From Siphonodentalium dalli (Eukaryota; Mollusca; Scaphopoda; Gadilida; Siphonodentaliidae): a stretch of 64,000 nt of DNA. The notes below the pieces were generated by a model that was not told where the DNA came from, searched no databases, and worked only from the letters and a program-made list of their open reading frames with translations. The stretch spans positions 63,687,897-63,751,896 of the forward strand of contig CP136063.1 of assembly GCA_032622095.1 (NCBI GenBank), given 5' to 3'. Each line of letters opens with the position of its first letter. Within the stretch, counting starts at the first letter, position 1. Positions 33,419 to 45,335 of this stretch are shown here, piece after piece. Both the position numbers and the translations under genes were made by a program.

Positions 33419-33659
33419 AGCGATATCTCATAGACACTATCTCAAACTGGTATTAGATAAAATTTCATCTCCTATACAGATTCCCATTATCTGGATTGGC
33501 GTTCATTTTTTCATAATCACATAGGGTCATGCATTGTCCTTTGCGCAAGAATATACACAATGTGACGTCATCGCATACAATGATTTTTGTAAGTCTTGTT
33601 TTTCCGGTCATCACCCACATCACGATTTATTATGGCTAAAATTTGATTATACCAATAAG

Positions 33660-33800
33660 GGTAAAATCCCACGTACAAATAATCAGATTCTTCCATCGCG
33701 TAAAATAGTGGTTATGGAAGGGTGTTATCTCTCTTGGCCATATCACATAAACTGACCGTACAAATAATCAGATTCTTTCATCGCGTAAAATTACTCATTC
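33660..33800 (+). repeat. Dispersed duplication ACAAATAATCAGATTCTT
   Basis: The segment with CGTACAAATAATCAGAT, ATCGCGTAAAAT and GTGGTTATGGAAGGGTG occurs twice here and twice more at 35057-35165. Confidence 0.55.
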
Positions 33801-33913
33801 TTTACTCGAGCAATGCCTGGTACCCCCTCCCCGCTATTATGATTTTTTTCTTCAAATATATGCGAACTGTATAGAGGTGAAATTCTGAGAAAATAGTCAT
33901 TATTTTTAGCAAG

Positions 33914-34186
33914 AATATAAATGAATTCTTACTATTATAGCTAACTATAAATGAATTCTTACTGTTATAGCTAACTATAAATGAATTCTTACTGTTATAG
34001 CTAACTATAAATGAATTATTACTGTTATAGCTAACTATAAATGAATTCTTACTGTTATAGCTAACTATAAATGAATTCTTACTGTTATAGCTAACTATAA
34101 ATGAATTCTTACTGTTATAGCTAACTATAAATGAATTCTTACTGTTATAGCTAACTATAAATGAATTCTTACTGTTATAGCTAACT
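33914..34186. repeat. 30-bp minisatellite, nine copies
   Basis: Unit contains TATAGCTAAC and TATAAATGAATTCT. Because 30 is a multiple of three it stays open on the minus strand as SYNSKNSFIV repeats inside a 138-codon frame (33802-34218). The flanks show no coding support, so I regard the frame as a by-product. Confidence 0.85.
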
Positions 34187-34199
34187 GCCTTGCACTCAC

Positions 34200-35011
34200 T
34201 CGTTGTTAGTGTGTTCATCGGCGATTTCCAGATAGATTCGGGTTGTCCCCGGGTATTTCTTCATCCGGTGATCCAACTCAGCCAGATTGAGCTAATCGGT
34301 TTGACATCCGTGTCGAGGAGACACCCCTCCTCATTGAATTCATCTCTGCATGCCGTAAGGACATCAGCATTCAGAGTTAACTTTCTAACCTTTGTCTAAC
34401 ATTCTGCAAACCCATTTCCCACCCGTCTTCCTCTTCACCGCAAACTGTATCACTAACTGTTTTCTTCTTATTTTTGCCTGTTAAACATGAAACAAATTAT
34501 TCATTTAAAGGCCCACTTAATTTTCCAATGCTCAGATAACATTCTACACAACATATTCCATATTATGGAACAGAATACGGAACAGTTATGGCCCATGGGA
34601 GTGTCCACCAAGTGATAGAGATTCTCAGATTCATTCCAGGACTTCCCCCGTTGTCAACCTAGAATGCATCATAATTCAAACTAGGAGAATTATTCCCCTT
34701 CCATTGAGAATCAATATTAAGCACAGAACACACATCCGTACATCGACAAAAACAAATTGTTGCCAGTTTATAAGATATGTTGATAATACCATGTTTTGGA
34801 GAAAATTATTAAAATTGTAAAAAATAATAACAAATGATGAAAAATTGTTAGGCCAATGCATTCTTTTATATATGCGAGGCGACCTATGGTCGACTCGCAT
34901 CAAACAGCAGACTATAGCCCATTTTATTTTGAGAGGAACAAAACTAAGTATATTTGCAGAACTATGACAATGCAGACATTATGTGCTAGCTTTCAGAACA
35001 CCTTGGCACCT
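34200..35011. other. Gene-free stretch with MITE core
   Basis: 34848-34900 matches the palindromic core of the piggyBac-like MITEs without its ends. 34503-34525 (AAAGGCCCACTTAATTTT) is repeated at 53307-53325. No supported gene. Confidence 0.4.
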
Positions 35012-35295
35012 TAACACTTTGAGTGCCAGGTCCGATTTTTGTATCAACCCATATACCCTTGTGGTTATGGAAGGGTGTTATCGCTCTTGGCCATAAACTG
35101 ACCGTACAAATAATCAGATCCTTCCATTGCATAAAAATGTGGTTATGGAAGGGTGTTATCACTATTATGTATATATACATGTATAAATATTTGCCTTTAT
35201 TGGTCAATTTCTCAGATTGTGAAAAATACTGTAAACAGCTATTAAATACAAGCCATATGAATTGAATTTCTTACCAACTCCTCAATACCTATATT

Positions 35296-35403
35296 TAACA
35301 AATGAATGTTTGTTTTCCTAAATGCATGTATTATGACAAGAAATGTGACAGTAACCACACATTCATAATGCATGCATTTCGGAAAACAAACATTCATTTG
35401 TTA
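35296..35403. mobile_element. Small TIR palindrome
   Basis: Arms TAACAAATGAATGTTTG continuing to AAATGCATG are inverted at the right end, with a loop of about 30 bases. 108 bp. Confidence 0.7.
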
Positions 35404-36255
35404 TATTTACGCACACTTCAAAATATGTATTTAAAATAATTGTTTTCCTGTTTTCCCCAACCATTTTAAACATACCTGCTATTGCAATGGTTGTTATGCG
35501 ATATGGCTCCACACAGGTACTCAGCAGTCCCATCATTAGCACGGGAATTTAATTGTTCTTAGTAGATTATGCACAGTTGTGTAATTATATTGCAATATCG
35601 GCATGGAAATCTCGTGTACTTGTAGTAATAAGGATTCTACAGTTTTCATAATTGATGATTCATGTATATGTACATTTATTTTATATTTGTGAAATGTAGT
35701 TTATATTGATGTTTATATGTTGTTTTTTAATATGAATAATTGTTTCGGGTGGATGAAGTTGCTTCGATAACTTCATCTGTAGTGTTTTTTCTGGCCTGCT
35801 ACAATGTGTGTAAAGAATGTATTTTGTTATAGGTGTTGTATATATATTTTTCATTATTGTTTGGATGCTTTTATATAACTTTTTCTATGTTCTTCATGAA
35901 AATAAAATGTTTGTCCCTATCCGACAAAACAGTGATAGGGAGCCATTTTCACATAAATTTGAGTTAAGTTTAATTACTGCAAATCATGGGGCTTCGGTGC
36001 ACGTGTGTGACATATTTATGACATTTTCACAGTTTGTACACAGTTAAAATGTACTTATTTAAGCAATGTTGACATTTGATATGGGAAATGGTTAACAAAT
36101 GGACATGTATTTACATACAGACATTGATAAAGAAAAAAGTTTTGTTATCGCTGATTAGGAGAGCTTTGTCTGGCAGTAATGTTTGAGACAAAGTCGAACA
36201 TGACTTTGTCACACACGTTACCATGAACCAAACCTCTCATATTCCGCGATGGCAA
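35404..36255. other. Gene-free stretch
   Basis: AT-rich; no supported coding frame. The 76-codon plus frame at 35817 lacks any coding signature. Confidence 0.4.
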
Positions 36256-36605
36256 AATGATTTTGTTGTTTCATTTCGCCGTTACTTTAAGGTGATCTTC
36301 TTTCGACCACAACTTGTTTATGGATAACAAGTCCAATAATGTTGTGGTCTTTTTTTCACATTCTCTGCCGCAGGTTGGAAGGGATGTTCTCTCACACACT
36401 GGAATAATACTGTTATTGTACATGGCATCTCCTTGAACAACGATTACATGTGGGTTCATTTTGCCCTCATACCTTGATTTCGATACGACACATGAACGTC
36501 TCTTAATTTACCATATCTGCCTTATTCTCTTCCGCAATCTTTCCAAAAGCCTTTAATATTTAATGTTTTCTGCTGGCCATGAGCAGACGGTGCTGGCATG
36601 TCAGA
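36256..36605 (-). pseudogene. Transposase-like relic (MPAPSA ... GDxxYNN family)
   Basis: Minus-strand pieces in two or three frames read MPAPSAHGQQ (from 36599), then VVQGDAMYNNS, with HPFQPAAENVKK in one frame and LLSINKLW further on. This order resembles a transposase-like domain I know from bivalve repeats (MPAPSANG ... DGRYNN ... TPFQPAT ... ENV ... NKL), possibly Mutator-like. At least two frameshifts and two stops. The family name is from memory and uncertain. Confidence 0.35.
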
Positions 36606-36779
36606 GCTGAGACAAATACAACGAAAGCTGTGTGCTGCTATTGGATGTTTTATTGAGACCTATTGCCAACCCAAGAATTTGCTTTCGTCAACCTGGTCTT
36701 GTAAGTCAAGATCTCCATGAACATGATGAACATACTAGATTTGTACCCCCCCCCCCCAAACTTTTGTGATTAATACAAA

Positions 36780-37320
36780 TATATATATTTGGTATTTGGG
36801 CGTGGTGGGGTACTGCAACAGCGAATAGGTCATCCGAGTGAACTCACATTGTGCGTGGGTGGCATAAATCGTTGTCTGAACATATAGGTCATGCACGTGA
36901 CCTCACATTATATGTGGGTGGACCGAAAGCGGTGTAATACCGAACAGGTACATCTCACACCTGACCTCAGGTTATGCTACATATAAATAATACACACCAT
37001 TTAGCTGAACCAACCTGTAATATTGTGTTGGGTCTGAAACTGGTGTACTGAGGAACAAATAGGCCATGACCTCGGATTTTGTAAATTAACCCTCAATCGG
37101 TGTACGGCAGAGAAAGTAGGTCATGTACTTCTGTCATGTTACATAATGTCTTGACTGGCACCAACTGGGCAACCTGTAATATTGTGTTGGGCCCGAAACT
37201 GATGTACTGAGTAACAAATAGGCCATGACCTTGGATTATGTATATTAACCCTCAATCGTTGTACGGCAGAGAAAGTAGGTCATGTACTTACATCATGTCT
37301 AGACTGACACCAACTGGGCG
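36780..37320 (+). repeat. Direct repeats of about 155 bp
   Basis: Two clear copies (37012-37168 and 37169-37320) share AATATTGTGTTGGG, ACAAATAGGCCATGACC, CCTCAATCG and GTACGGCAGAGAAAGTAGG. More diverged relatives extend left to about 36780. Confidence 0.7.
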
Positions 37321-37383
37321 ATATATCATCAAGCATGGTACCGTAAACCGTAAATGACTAAGTGAATCGTTATTAATCCATTT

Positions 37384-38008
37384 TTAGCTCAAATTCCTTT
37401 GGGACGGGCTACAGGTCGTACCTTTGGTCTGATCTTTCTGAAATTTGTCATGGATGTTAACAATGACAAGATGGGAACGAGTCATTTTGGCGTCGTTCGG
37501 CCAAAAAACATGGCCTCCAGCAGCCATCTTGGATTTTACTCTGTGCATGACTAAATCCTTTGGTGCGGGCTACAGGTCGTAACTTTGGTCGGATCTTCAC
37601 GAAATTTGTCATGGATGTTAACAATGACATGTAGACAGGAACGAGTAATTTTGGGGCCATTTGGCCAAAAAACATGGCCGCTGGTGGCCATCTTTGATTT
37701 CAAAATTAAATTCATTGTCTCCGGCTACAGGTCGTACTGTTCGTCTCATCATCATGAAATTTGTCATGGATGTTAATATTGACATGCAGATGGGAACAAG
37801 TAATTTTGGGATCTTTCCAGATCTTTCAGCCAAAAAACATCTCCGCCAGCAGCCATCTTGGATTTTACTCTTTGCATGACTATATCCTTTGGGATAGCTA
37901 GGTTAGACATTTCAATTGGCACCTTTCATATTCCTCCATTTACTGTCAACCATTAAATTATTTCCCTACCTAAGTTGAGCTAAAGTGTCATTGACACTTT
38001 CATTTATT
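37384..38008 (+). mobile_element. Tandem-core element, family III, short copy
   Basis: Left end TTAGCTCAA, right end AAGTTGAGCTA followed by a perfect hairpin AGTGTCA, T, TGACACT. Three to four units of about 160 bp carry CTACAGGTCGTAC, GAAATTTGTCATGGATGTT, GGGAACGAGT and AACATGGCC. Confidence 0.7.
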
Positions 38009-38111
38009 ACTGTTATGGTTTTAAGTTTACGCTGGTGTGGCGTATTGTCGCTTCTTTTTGTGACACATTTTACTTTATTTTTTTTCATTGTCAACTCTGG
38101 CGCTTAAACCA

Positions 38112-38300
38112 CTTTTTATGTTTACCCATACCATAGTATGGTAAACATAGTGTCGTTGTCCGGATGGTGCGATAACTCGACCATTTTATATCTGATCGGA
38201 ACAAAATTTTGTATATGAATTTCTCAACTCTAAATACAGATCGAGTTTGAATATGGGTTTGATCTGATATTTTTTAATGGATTATGGCCCTTTGATTATT
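38112..38300 (+). mobile_element. Tandem-core element, family II, 5' fragment
   Basis: Starts with the TACCATAGTATGGTA hairpin and has one core unit ending GGATTATGGCCC; the right terminus is missing. Confidence 0.65.
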
Positions 38301-38860
38301 TTATTCATCTCTAAAATATATCAAAGATACAGGTTGCATTGTCCAGGTAGAATCTCATAAATCAGGTTTACAAAGCTATGAAGTTGTCTTCTCACATAGA
38401 CCAACAGCAATAGTATCCAGTTACACTGACTCTCTCTTGCATTGAGTTTAATTAACAGCTACCAGATGCTTTGGCCATATGATGAGATATCATAGATGGA
38501 ATGTTTATGCTATTATATTTTATATGCATGGTTATTTAAATTTCATCTTTAAGTTAAAGGCATAATCTGGTTTTATTGTTTAATAGCATTACTATTGGAG
38601 GTTAATAATGTGATTGTGTTTAGTAGATTTGTTGGAATTCTGTTGGTTGCATGGAAAGACAACTTTGGTTTTCAAATTTTTAAAAACTTGATGAGAACAA
38701 AATAATTGTTCATAACACTTTTAGAACTGTAGGTCTAGTTTGTTTTATTTATATATTAATGGAAAGCCTTTTTGACATTGAATTGACAAATGTGAATAGA
38801 AATATTAAAGGGGCACACCAGGTTTGATATATTTTTCTTGTACTCTGCATGAGATAAAAC
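38301..38860. other. Gene-free stretch
   Basis: No supported feature; AT-rich. Confidence 0.4.
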
Positions 38861-39816
38861 TGTTTATGTCTGTACCTATACCATAGTATGGTACACATAT
38901 TGTCAATGTCCAGTTTGACCACTTGTCATTCATCCGTCCATCTGTACGTCCGTCTGTCTGTCCGTCCATAGACACTTTAGGCATAATGCGATAACTCCTA
39001 ACATTTTCTATTTGATCGAAACCAAATTTTGTATATAGGTTTCATATCCCAAACTACAGTTCGAGTTTGAATATGGGTTTGATCCAAGTTTTTTTTACAA
39101 AGTTATGGCCCTTTTTTACTTAGAATTCACGCATGCTGCCATAACTCACAAATTTTTTATCTGATTGACAACAAATTTGGTATGTGAGATTGTCAGCCCA
39201 AAATACAGATCAAGTTCGAATATGGGTTCCATCCGATTTATTTTAAAGGAGTTATGAACCCTTTTTTTTTAAGATTTGAAATTTTAATTTAAACAAAAAA
39301 ATTTAGATTGAATTTACTCGCTCAATTTAAACACGCAAAAAATATTAAAAAAAATTTGTCATTGCATGTAATATAATGATATCAATAAATTGCCATGTGA
39401 ACATCCAATATACCGACTATATGAGTGTACCTTTAATAGATGTCACTCCAAGCAAAATCTGTTATTAATTGAGTGATGACATATGTTACAGAGCTCTAGG
39501 GAGTGGCTGTATGAAGGTAAAGATAAACAACCTGCTGGCTGGATAATTCTTTATCCTATCTGTCAAATAGATTAATGGCTAAACCATTGGATCTCACAGT
39601 GTGTGAAAGGGACAGAGTTATGAGATTTAAAATGACTCCCCCCACCCCAAATACTTTAACCTCTTCTTAAGACAAATTATATGAGCTTTTGATTTTAAGT
39701 TTAAGTACTGATATATATATTACTGTGATCATATCTTTGACCAATTATCAGTTATAGCTAATCGCTATCACCAAGGTATGGGTTAAACATCTGCCGATCG
39801 TGATCGGCCTCTCGTT
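38861..39816 (+). mobile_element. Tandem-core element, family II, copy with unique interior
   Basis: Same left hairpin and same right hairpin (GCCGATC, GT, GATCGGC, then CTCGTT) as 21083-22423, with a GTCC/GTCT microsatellite. Only two core units are followed by about 500 bp of non-repeated AT-rich DNA before the right end. Confidence 0.65.
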
Positions 39817-39870
39817 CATTTATATTTTCTTACATTATCGATGATCAACTGGGACATATATTTGTTACTA

Positions 39871-42800
39871 TTTTTAGCTCAACTTTACTTTGTAAAGTTT
39901 GAGCTATTGCCATGGCTTGGTATCTGTCGTCCGTGTGTGTGTGTGCGTGATGCGTCAACAATTTCCTTTAGCACGGGCTACAGTTCGTACCTTTGGTCCG
40001 ATTATTATGAAATTTGTCATGGATGTTGACATTGACATGTAGATGGGAACGAGTCATTTTGGGGTCATTCGGAAAAAAAACATGGCCGCCAGTGGCCATC
40101 TTGGATTTCAAAATTCAATCCATTAGCACGGGCTACAGGCCGTACCGTTTGTCTTATTGTCATGAAATTTGTTATGGATGTTAATATTGACATGTAGATG
40201 GGAACGAGTAATTTTGGGGTCATTTGGCAAAAAATCATGGCCGCCGGCAGCCATCTTAAATTTTACTCTTTGCATGACTAAATCCTTTGAAACGGGCTAC
40301 AGGTCGTACCTTTGGTCAGATCATCATAAAATTTGTCATGGATGTTAACAATGACATGTAGATGGGAACGAGTCTTTTTTGGGTCATTCGGGCAAAAAAC
40401 ATGGCCGCCAGCAGCCATCTTGGATTTTACTCTTTGTATGACTAAATCCTTTAGCACGGGCTACAGGTCGTACCTTTAGTCTGATCATCATGAAATTTGT
40501 AATGGCTGTTGAAATTAGAATGTAGATGGGAACGAGTCATTTTGGGGTCATTCGGACAAAAAACATGGCCACCAGCAGCCATCTTTGATTTCAAAATTTA
40601 ATCCATTAGCACAGACCACAGGTCGTACTGTTCGTCTGATCATCATGAAATTTGTCATGGATGTTAATATTGACATGTAGATGGGAACGAGTCATTTTGG
40701 GGTCATTCGGCCAAAAAACATGGCCGCCAGCAGCCATCTTGGATTTTACTCTTTGTATGACTAAATTCTTTAGCACAGGCTACAGGTCGTACCTTTTGTC
40801 TGATCATCATAAAATTTGTCATGGATATTAACAATGACATGTAGATGGGAATAAGTCATTTTGGGGTCATTCGGCCGAAAAACATGGCCGCCAGCAGCCA
40901 TCTTGGATTTTACTCTTTGTATGACTAAATCATTTAGCACGGGCTACAGGTCGTACTTTTAGTCTGATCATCATAAAATTTGTCATGAATGTTAATATAA
41001 ATGACATGTAGATGGGTACGAGTCATTTTGGGGTCATTCGGCCAAAAAACATGGCCACCAGAAGCCATCTTGGATTTTACTCTTTGTATGACTAAATCAT
41101 TTAGCACGGGCTACAGGTCGTACTTTTAGTCTGATCATCATAAATGTTTTTATGGCTGTTGAAATTGTAATGTAGATGGGAACGATTAATTTTGGGGTCA
41201 TTCGGCCAAAAAACATGGCCGCCAGCAGCCATCTTGGATTTTACTCTTTGTATGACTAAATCCTTTAGCACGGACTACAGGTCGTACCTTGAGTCTGATC
41301 ATCATGAAATTTTTTATGGCTGTTGAAATTGTAATGTAGATGGGAACGAGTCATTTTGGGGTCATTCGGATGAAAAACATGGCCGCCAGTGGCCATCTTT
41401 GATTTCAAAATTCAATCCATTAGCACAGGCTGCAGGTCGTACCTTTAGTCTGATCATCATGAAATTTGTCATGGATGTTAACAATGACATGTAGATGGGA
41501 ACAAGTCATTTTGAGGTCATTCGGCCAAAAAACATGGCCGCCAGCAGCCATCTTGGATTTTACTCTTTGTATGACTAGATCCTTTAGCACAGGCTACAGG
41601 TCGTACCTTTAGTCTGATCATCATAAAATTTGTCATGGATGTTAACAATGACATGTAGATGGAAACAAGTCATTTTGAGGTCATTCGGCCAAAAAACATG
41701 GCCGCCAGCAGCCATCTTGGATTTTACTCTTTGTATGACTAAATCATTTAGCAGGGGCTACAGGTCGTACTTTTAGTCTGATCATCATAAAATTTGTCAT
41801 GAATGTTAATAATGACATGTAGATGGGAACGAGTCATTTTGGGGTAATTCGGCTAAAAAATATGGCCACCAGCAGCCATCTTGGATTTGACTCTTTGTAT
41901 GACTAAATCCTTTAGCACGGACTACAGGTCGTACCTTGAGTCTGATCGTCATGAAATTTTTCGTGGCTGTTGAAATTGGAATGTAGATGGGAACGAGTCA
42001 TTTTGGGGTCATTTGGATGAAAAACATGGCCGCCAGTGGCCATCTTTGATTTCAAAATTCAATCCATTAGCACAGGCTACAGGTCGTACTGTTCGTCTGA
42101 TCATCATAAAATTGATCATGGATGTTAATATTGACATGTAGATGGGAACGATTAATTTTGGGGTCATTCGGCCAAAAAACATGACCGCAGCAGCCATCTT
42201 GGATTTTACTCTTTGTATGACTAAATCCTTTAGCACGGGCTACAGGTCGTACCTTTAGTCTGATCATCATAAAATTTGTCATGGATGTTAGCAATGACAT
42301 GTAGATTGGAACGAGTCATTTTGGGGTCATTCGGACAAAAAACATGGCCACCAGCAGCCATCTTGGATTTTACTTTTTGTATGACTAAATCATTTAGCAC
42401 GGGCTACAGGTCGTACTTTTAGTCTGATCATCATAAAATTTGTCCTGGATGTTAACAATGCCATGTAGATGGGAAAGAGTCATTTTGGGGTCATTCGTCC
42501 AAAAAACATGGCCGCCAGTGGCCATCTTTGATTTCAAAATTCAATCCATTAGCACAGGCTACAGGTCGTACCTTTAGTCTGATCATCATAAAATTTGTCA
42601 TGGATGTTAGCAATGACATGTAGATTTCAAAATTCAATCTATTAGCACAGGCTACAGGTCGTACCTTTAGTCTGATCATCATAAAATTTGTCCTGGATGT
42701 TAACAATGCCATGTAGATGGGAAAGAGTCATTTTGGGGTCATTCGTCCAAAAAACATGGCCGCCAGTGGCCATCTTTGATTTCAAAATTCAATCCATTAG

Positions 42801-43332
42801 CACAGGCTACAGGTCGTACCTTTAGTCTGATCATCATAAAATTTGTCATGGATGTTAGCAATGACATGTAGATTTCAAAATTCAATCTATTAGCACAGGC
42901 TACAGGTCGTACCTTTAGTCTGATCATCATAAAATTTGTCATGGATGTTAGCAATGACATGTAGATTGGAACGAGTCATTTTGAGGTCATTCGGCCAAAA
43001 AACATGGCCGCCAGCAGCCATCTTGGATTTTACTCTTTGTATGACTAAATTCAATCCATTAGCATGGGCTACAGGTCGTACCTTTAGTCTGATCGTCATA
43101 AAATTTGTCATGGATGTTAACGATGACATGTGGATGGGATATAATCATTTTGGGGTCATTCGGCCGAAGACATGGCCGTCAGCAGCCATCTTGGATTTTA
43201 CTTTTCTCTTCATGTCTATAAACTAGTATTAGACATTCAACTTTCTACTTTCCTAATCGCTCCATTGACTGTAATACATTAAATTATTCCCTTTCCAAGT
43301 TGAGCTACAGTGTCATTGACACTTTCATTATT
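39871..43332 (+). mobile_element. Tandem-core element, family III, about 20 units
   Basis: Left end TTTAGCTCAACTTTAC forms a hairpin with GTAAAGTTTGAGCTA; a GT-rich microsatellite follows; then about 19-20 units of roughly 160 bp (CATGGCCGCCAGCAGCC, TTGGATTTTACTCTTTG, GGGCTACAGGTCGTACC). Right end AAGTTGAGCTACAGTG with hairpin AGTGTCA, T, TGACACT. The left and right AGCTCAACTT words are inverted, so the element has subterminal inverted repeats. Open frames on the minus strand (LTSMTNFMMIRLKVRPVA) arise from the repeat and are not genes. Confidence 0.8.
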
Positions 43333-43391
43333 TTAGTTCTATCATTGCTACACCCGAACATTAAATGTCCCGGGTTGATTATTTGTATTGT

Positions 43392-43655
43392 TGTACATGT
43401 ACATGTATTATATAGTCGATAATGAGTCTAATTAACATTTCTTCATGAAACAATAATGCACAATAAAAGTTAATGTCTCTGTTAACCGTAACTACTATTG
43501 CTCATTATATAAATGATCACACATGTTTATAACAAAAATATAATCAATATTAATCGATAAAAACATTTCTGGACAGGGGTTTTCGATTCATATCTATTAT
43601 TTTCTACCCATGAAACTATTTAAAACTTGTTGTAGGAAGAGATCTTTAAAGATCC
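43392..43655. mobile_element. Half copy of the TTAAAGATGG TIR element
   Basis: Matches the right part of 59479-60004 (GTCTCTGTTAAC, ACTACTATTG, AATATTAATCGATA, GACAGG, GATCTTTAAAGAT). The left terminus is missing. Confidence 0.55.
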
Positions 43656-43669
43656 TGTGCAAAGCATTC

Positions 43670-44060
43670 TTATTTGCGAGTCTCCCATAGTGAGCTTCGG
43701 GAGAGCTTCGTATATATAAGAAAATGCACTGGCTTACAAAGTCAAGGTAAATATTGTGAGACCAATGCATTATCTTGTATATGAGAGGCGCTTAATGGGA
43801 GACTCTCATATATAACAGAATGCATTGGCACAAGGTTTTCACAAAATTTCAAGAAGTTCCAGTTATGGAAGAATTAATAGATTCATGGAGTTCGGAAGTT
43901 TGAAAAGTCATACGATTTAACTCTTTCAGTAACAAGTCTGATTTTTGAATCTTAGAGCTCTTTCCATCAATGTATCACATCACTTTAATCAATAGATTTG
44001 AAAAATGATCAAGGAAATATGGGTTGATACTAAAATCGGACTTGGCACTGAAAGGGTTAA
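43670..44060. mobile_element. Adjacent piggyBac-like MITE copies
   Basis: 43670-43880 holds fold-back cores (ATGCATT ... GAATGCATTGGCA). 43917-44060 begins TTAACTCTTTCAGT and ends GGCACTGAAAGGGTTAA, an internally deleted copy of the element at 54345-54569. Confidence 0.6.
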
Positions 44061-45117
44061 TATCCACACGAGAGAGAAAAAGCACCAGTGTGTCTGTCTG
44101 TCTAAAAAAGTTCATTCATTTTTGCAATCTTAAACAGCACAAGATAATAATAGTTTTGTACGTTTCGAAGAATAGTATCAAAACTTTTGTCTATATGGAT
44201 ACGAGTAATTACAATTGAATGGTCACCGAATGTGTTGAGCGCTTGTTCGGTGACTGCATGATTTGTCAATGGTTAATTATGAGTGAGCAGTATTACAATT
44301 GAAATGTGTTTACGCCTTGGGCGTTTTGAGTGAAATAGATCACTTTAGCCAGTCTGCTTGCAGCGAATGGTTCGACAACAAATATATTATACAAAAGTGT
44401 GGCACACAATAGAGGCAAAAAAATAAATAAATAAATAAATCTGATATATATACAAACGAGTAGATCAATGTATATTATATTACTTTGTCGTGATACAAAT
44501 TGATTCATGTTATATTCATGTCATGTATGAGGTATTGTTCCATGCTTTCAGAGGGTTTTTTCCCCGAAGAATGGGTTTTCATCTCTGTTTTAACGCAGGA
44601 ATAATACCAGCTGTTTGTGATATGCCTCTTTCCTGATTTTGCACAATAAAGAGCATACTCTGGCTATTTGCATAAATTTGTGTTGTAATTTATAGTAGAA
44701 GGGTAGACCTCATACAGGCGAGAGAATCCTTACCAGTGGAATGTTTACCTTAAAATATTTGCTCAGGCGGATGGTCTGCGAATGCATTCAAAGATTCACA
44801 AAAGGGCAGCGTCCCTAACAGTGTATTGTGTGCTTAAACCCCTCCATGACTAGAGCTTCCTGAAATTTTGTGAAAACCCTGTGTATGCATTCTCTTCTAC
44901 ATTAGTTCAAGACTTGCCGAATCCACGGGTTCAAAACATGTGAAATATTTCATGTTCTTACCCTGTTTTAGCTCATCTGAGATGAAGTCTCTGGTGGAGC
45001 TGTGGTCATCACTCCTTGTCTGTTCATCTGTCCATCAATAATTCTTATTTGGGTTCTTATTTGGTGTAGATGTTCCCCATGTGACTCACATTCAGATTTA
45101 TTCAAATGAGGTCACCT
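44061..45117. other. Gene-free stretch
   Basis: 44967-45060 resembles a tandem-core left end (TTAGCTCATCTGAGATGA, then CTGTTCATCTGTCC). A short AAAT microsatellite lies near 44421. No gene. Confidence 0.4.
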
Positions 45118-45335
45118 GTGTGTACCCATAGCATAGTATGGTACACATAGTGTCGACATCCGGATTGACCACTCTTCATTCTAGACACTTCACACAATGC
45201 AATAACTCAAACATTTTCTAATCGGTGTGAACCAAATTTTGTACAATAGTTTCTCAGCCCAAAATGCAGATCAAGTTCGATTTATTTTAAAAGAGTTATG
45301 GTCCTTTTAAAAAATAAACAAATAAAAATATGAAA
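45118..45335 (+). mobile_element. Tandem-core element, family II, fragment
   Basis: Left end with CATAGTATGGTACACATAGTGTCGAC, one core unit with AACCAAATTTTGTAC and GAGTTATGG; truncated. Confidence 0.6.

Noticed and set aside
42009-43129. Several 70-80 codon minus frames with LTSMTNFMMIRLKVRPVA
   Set aside because: They follow the 160-bp tandem unit, break at every unit change, and are found wherever the repeat is.
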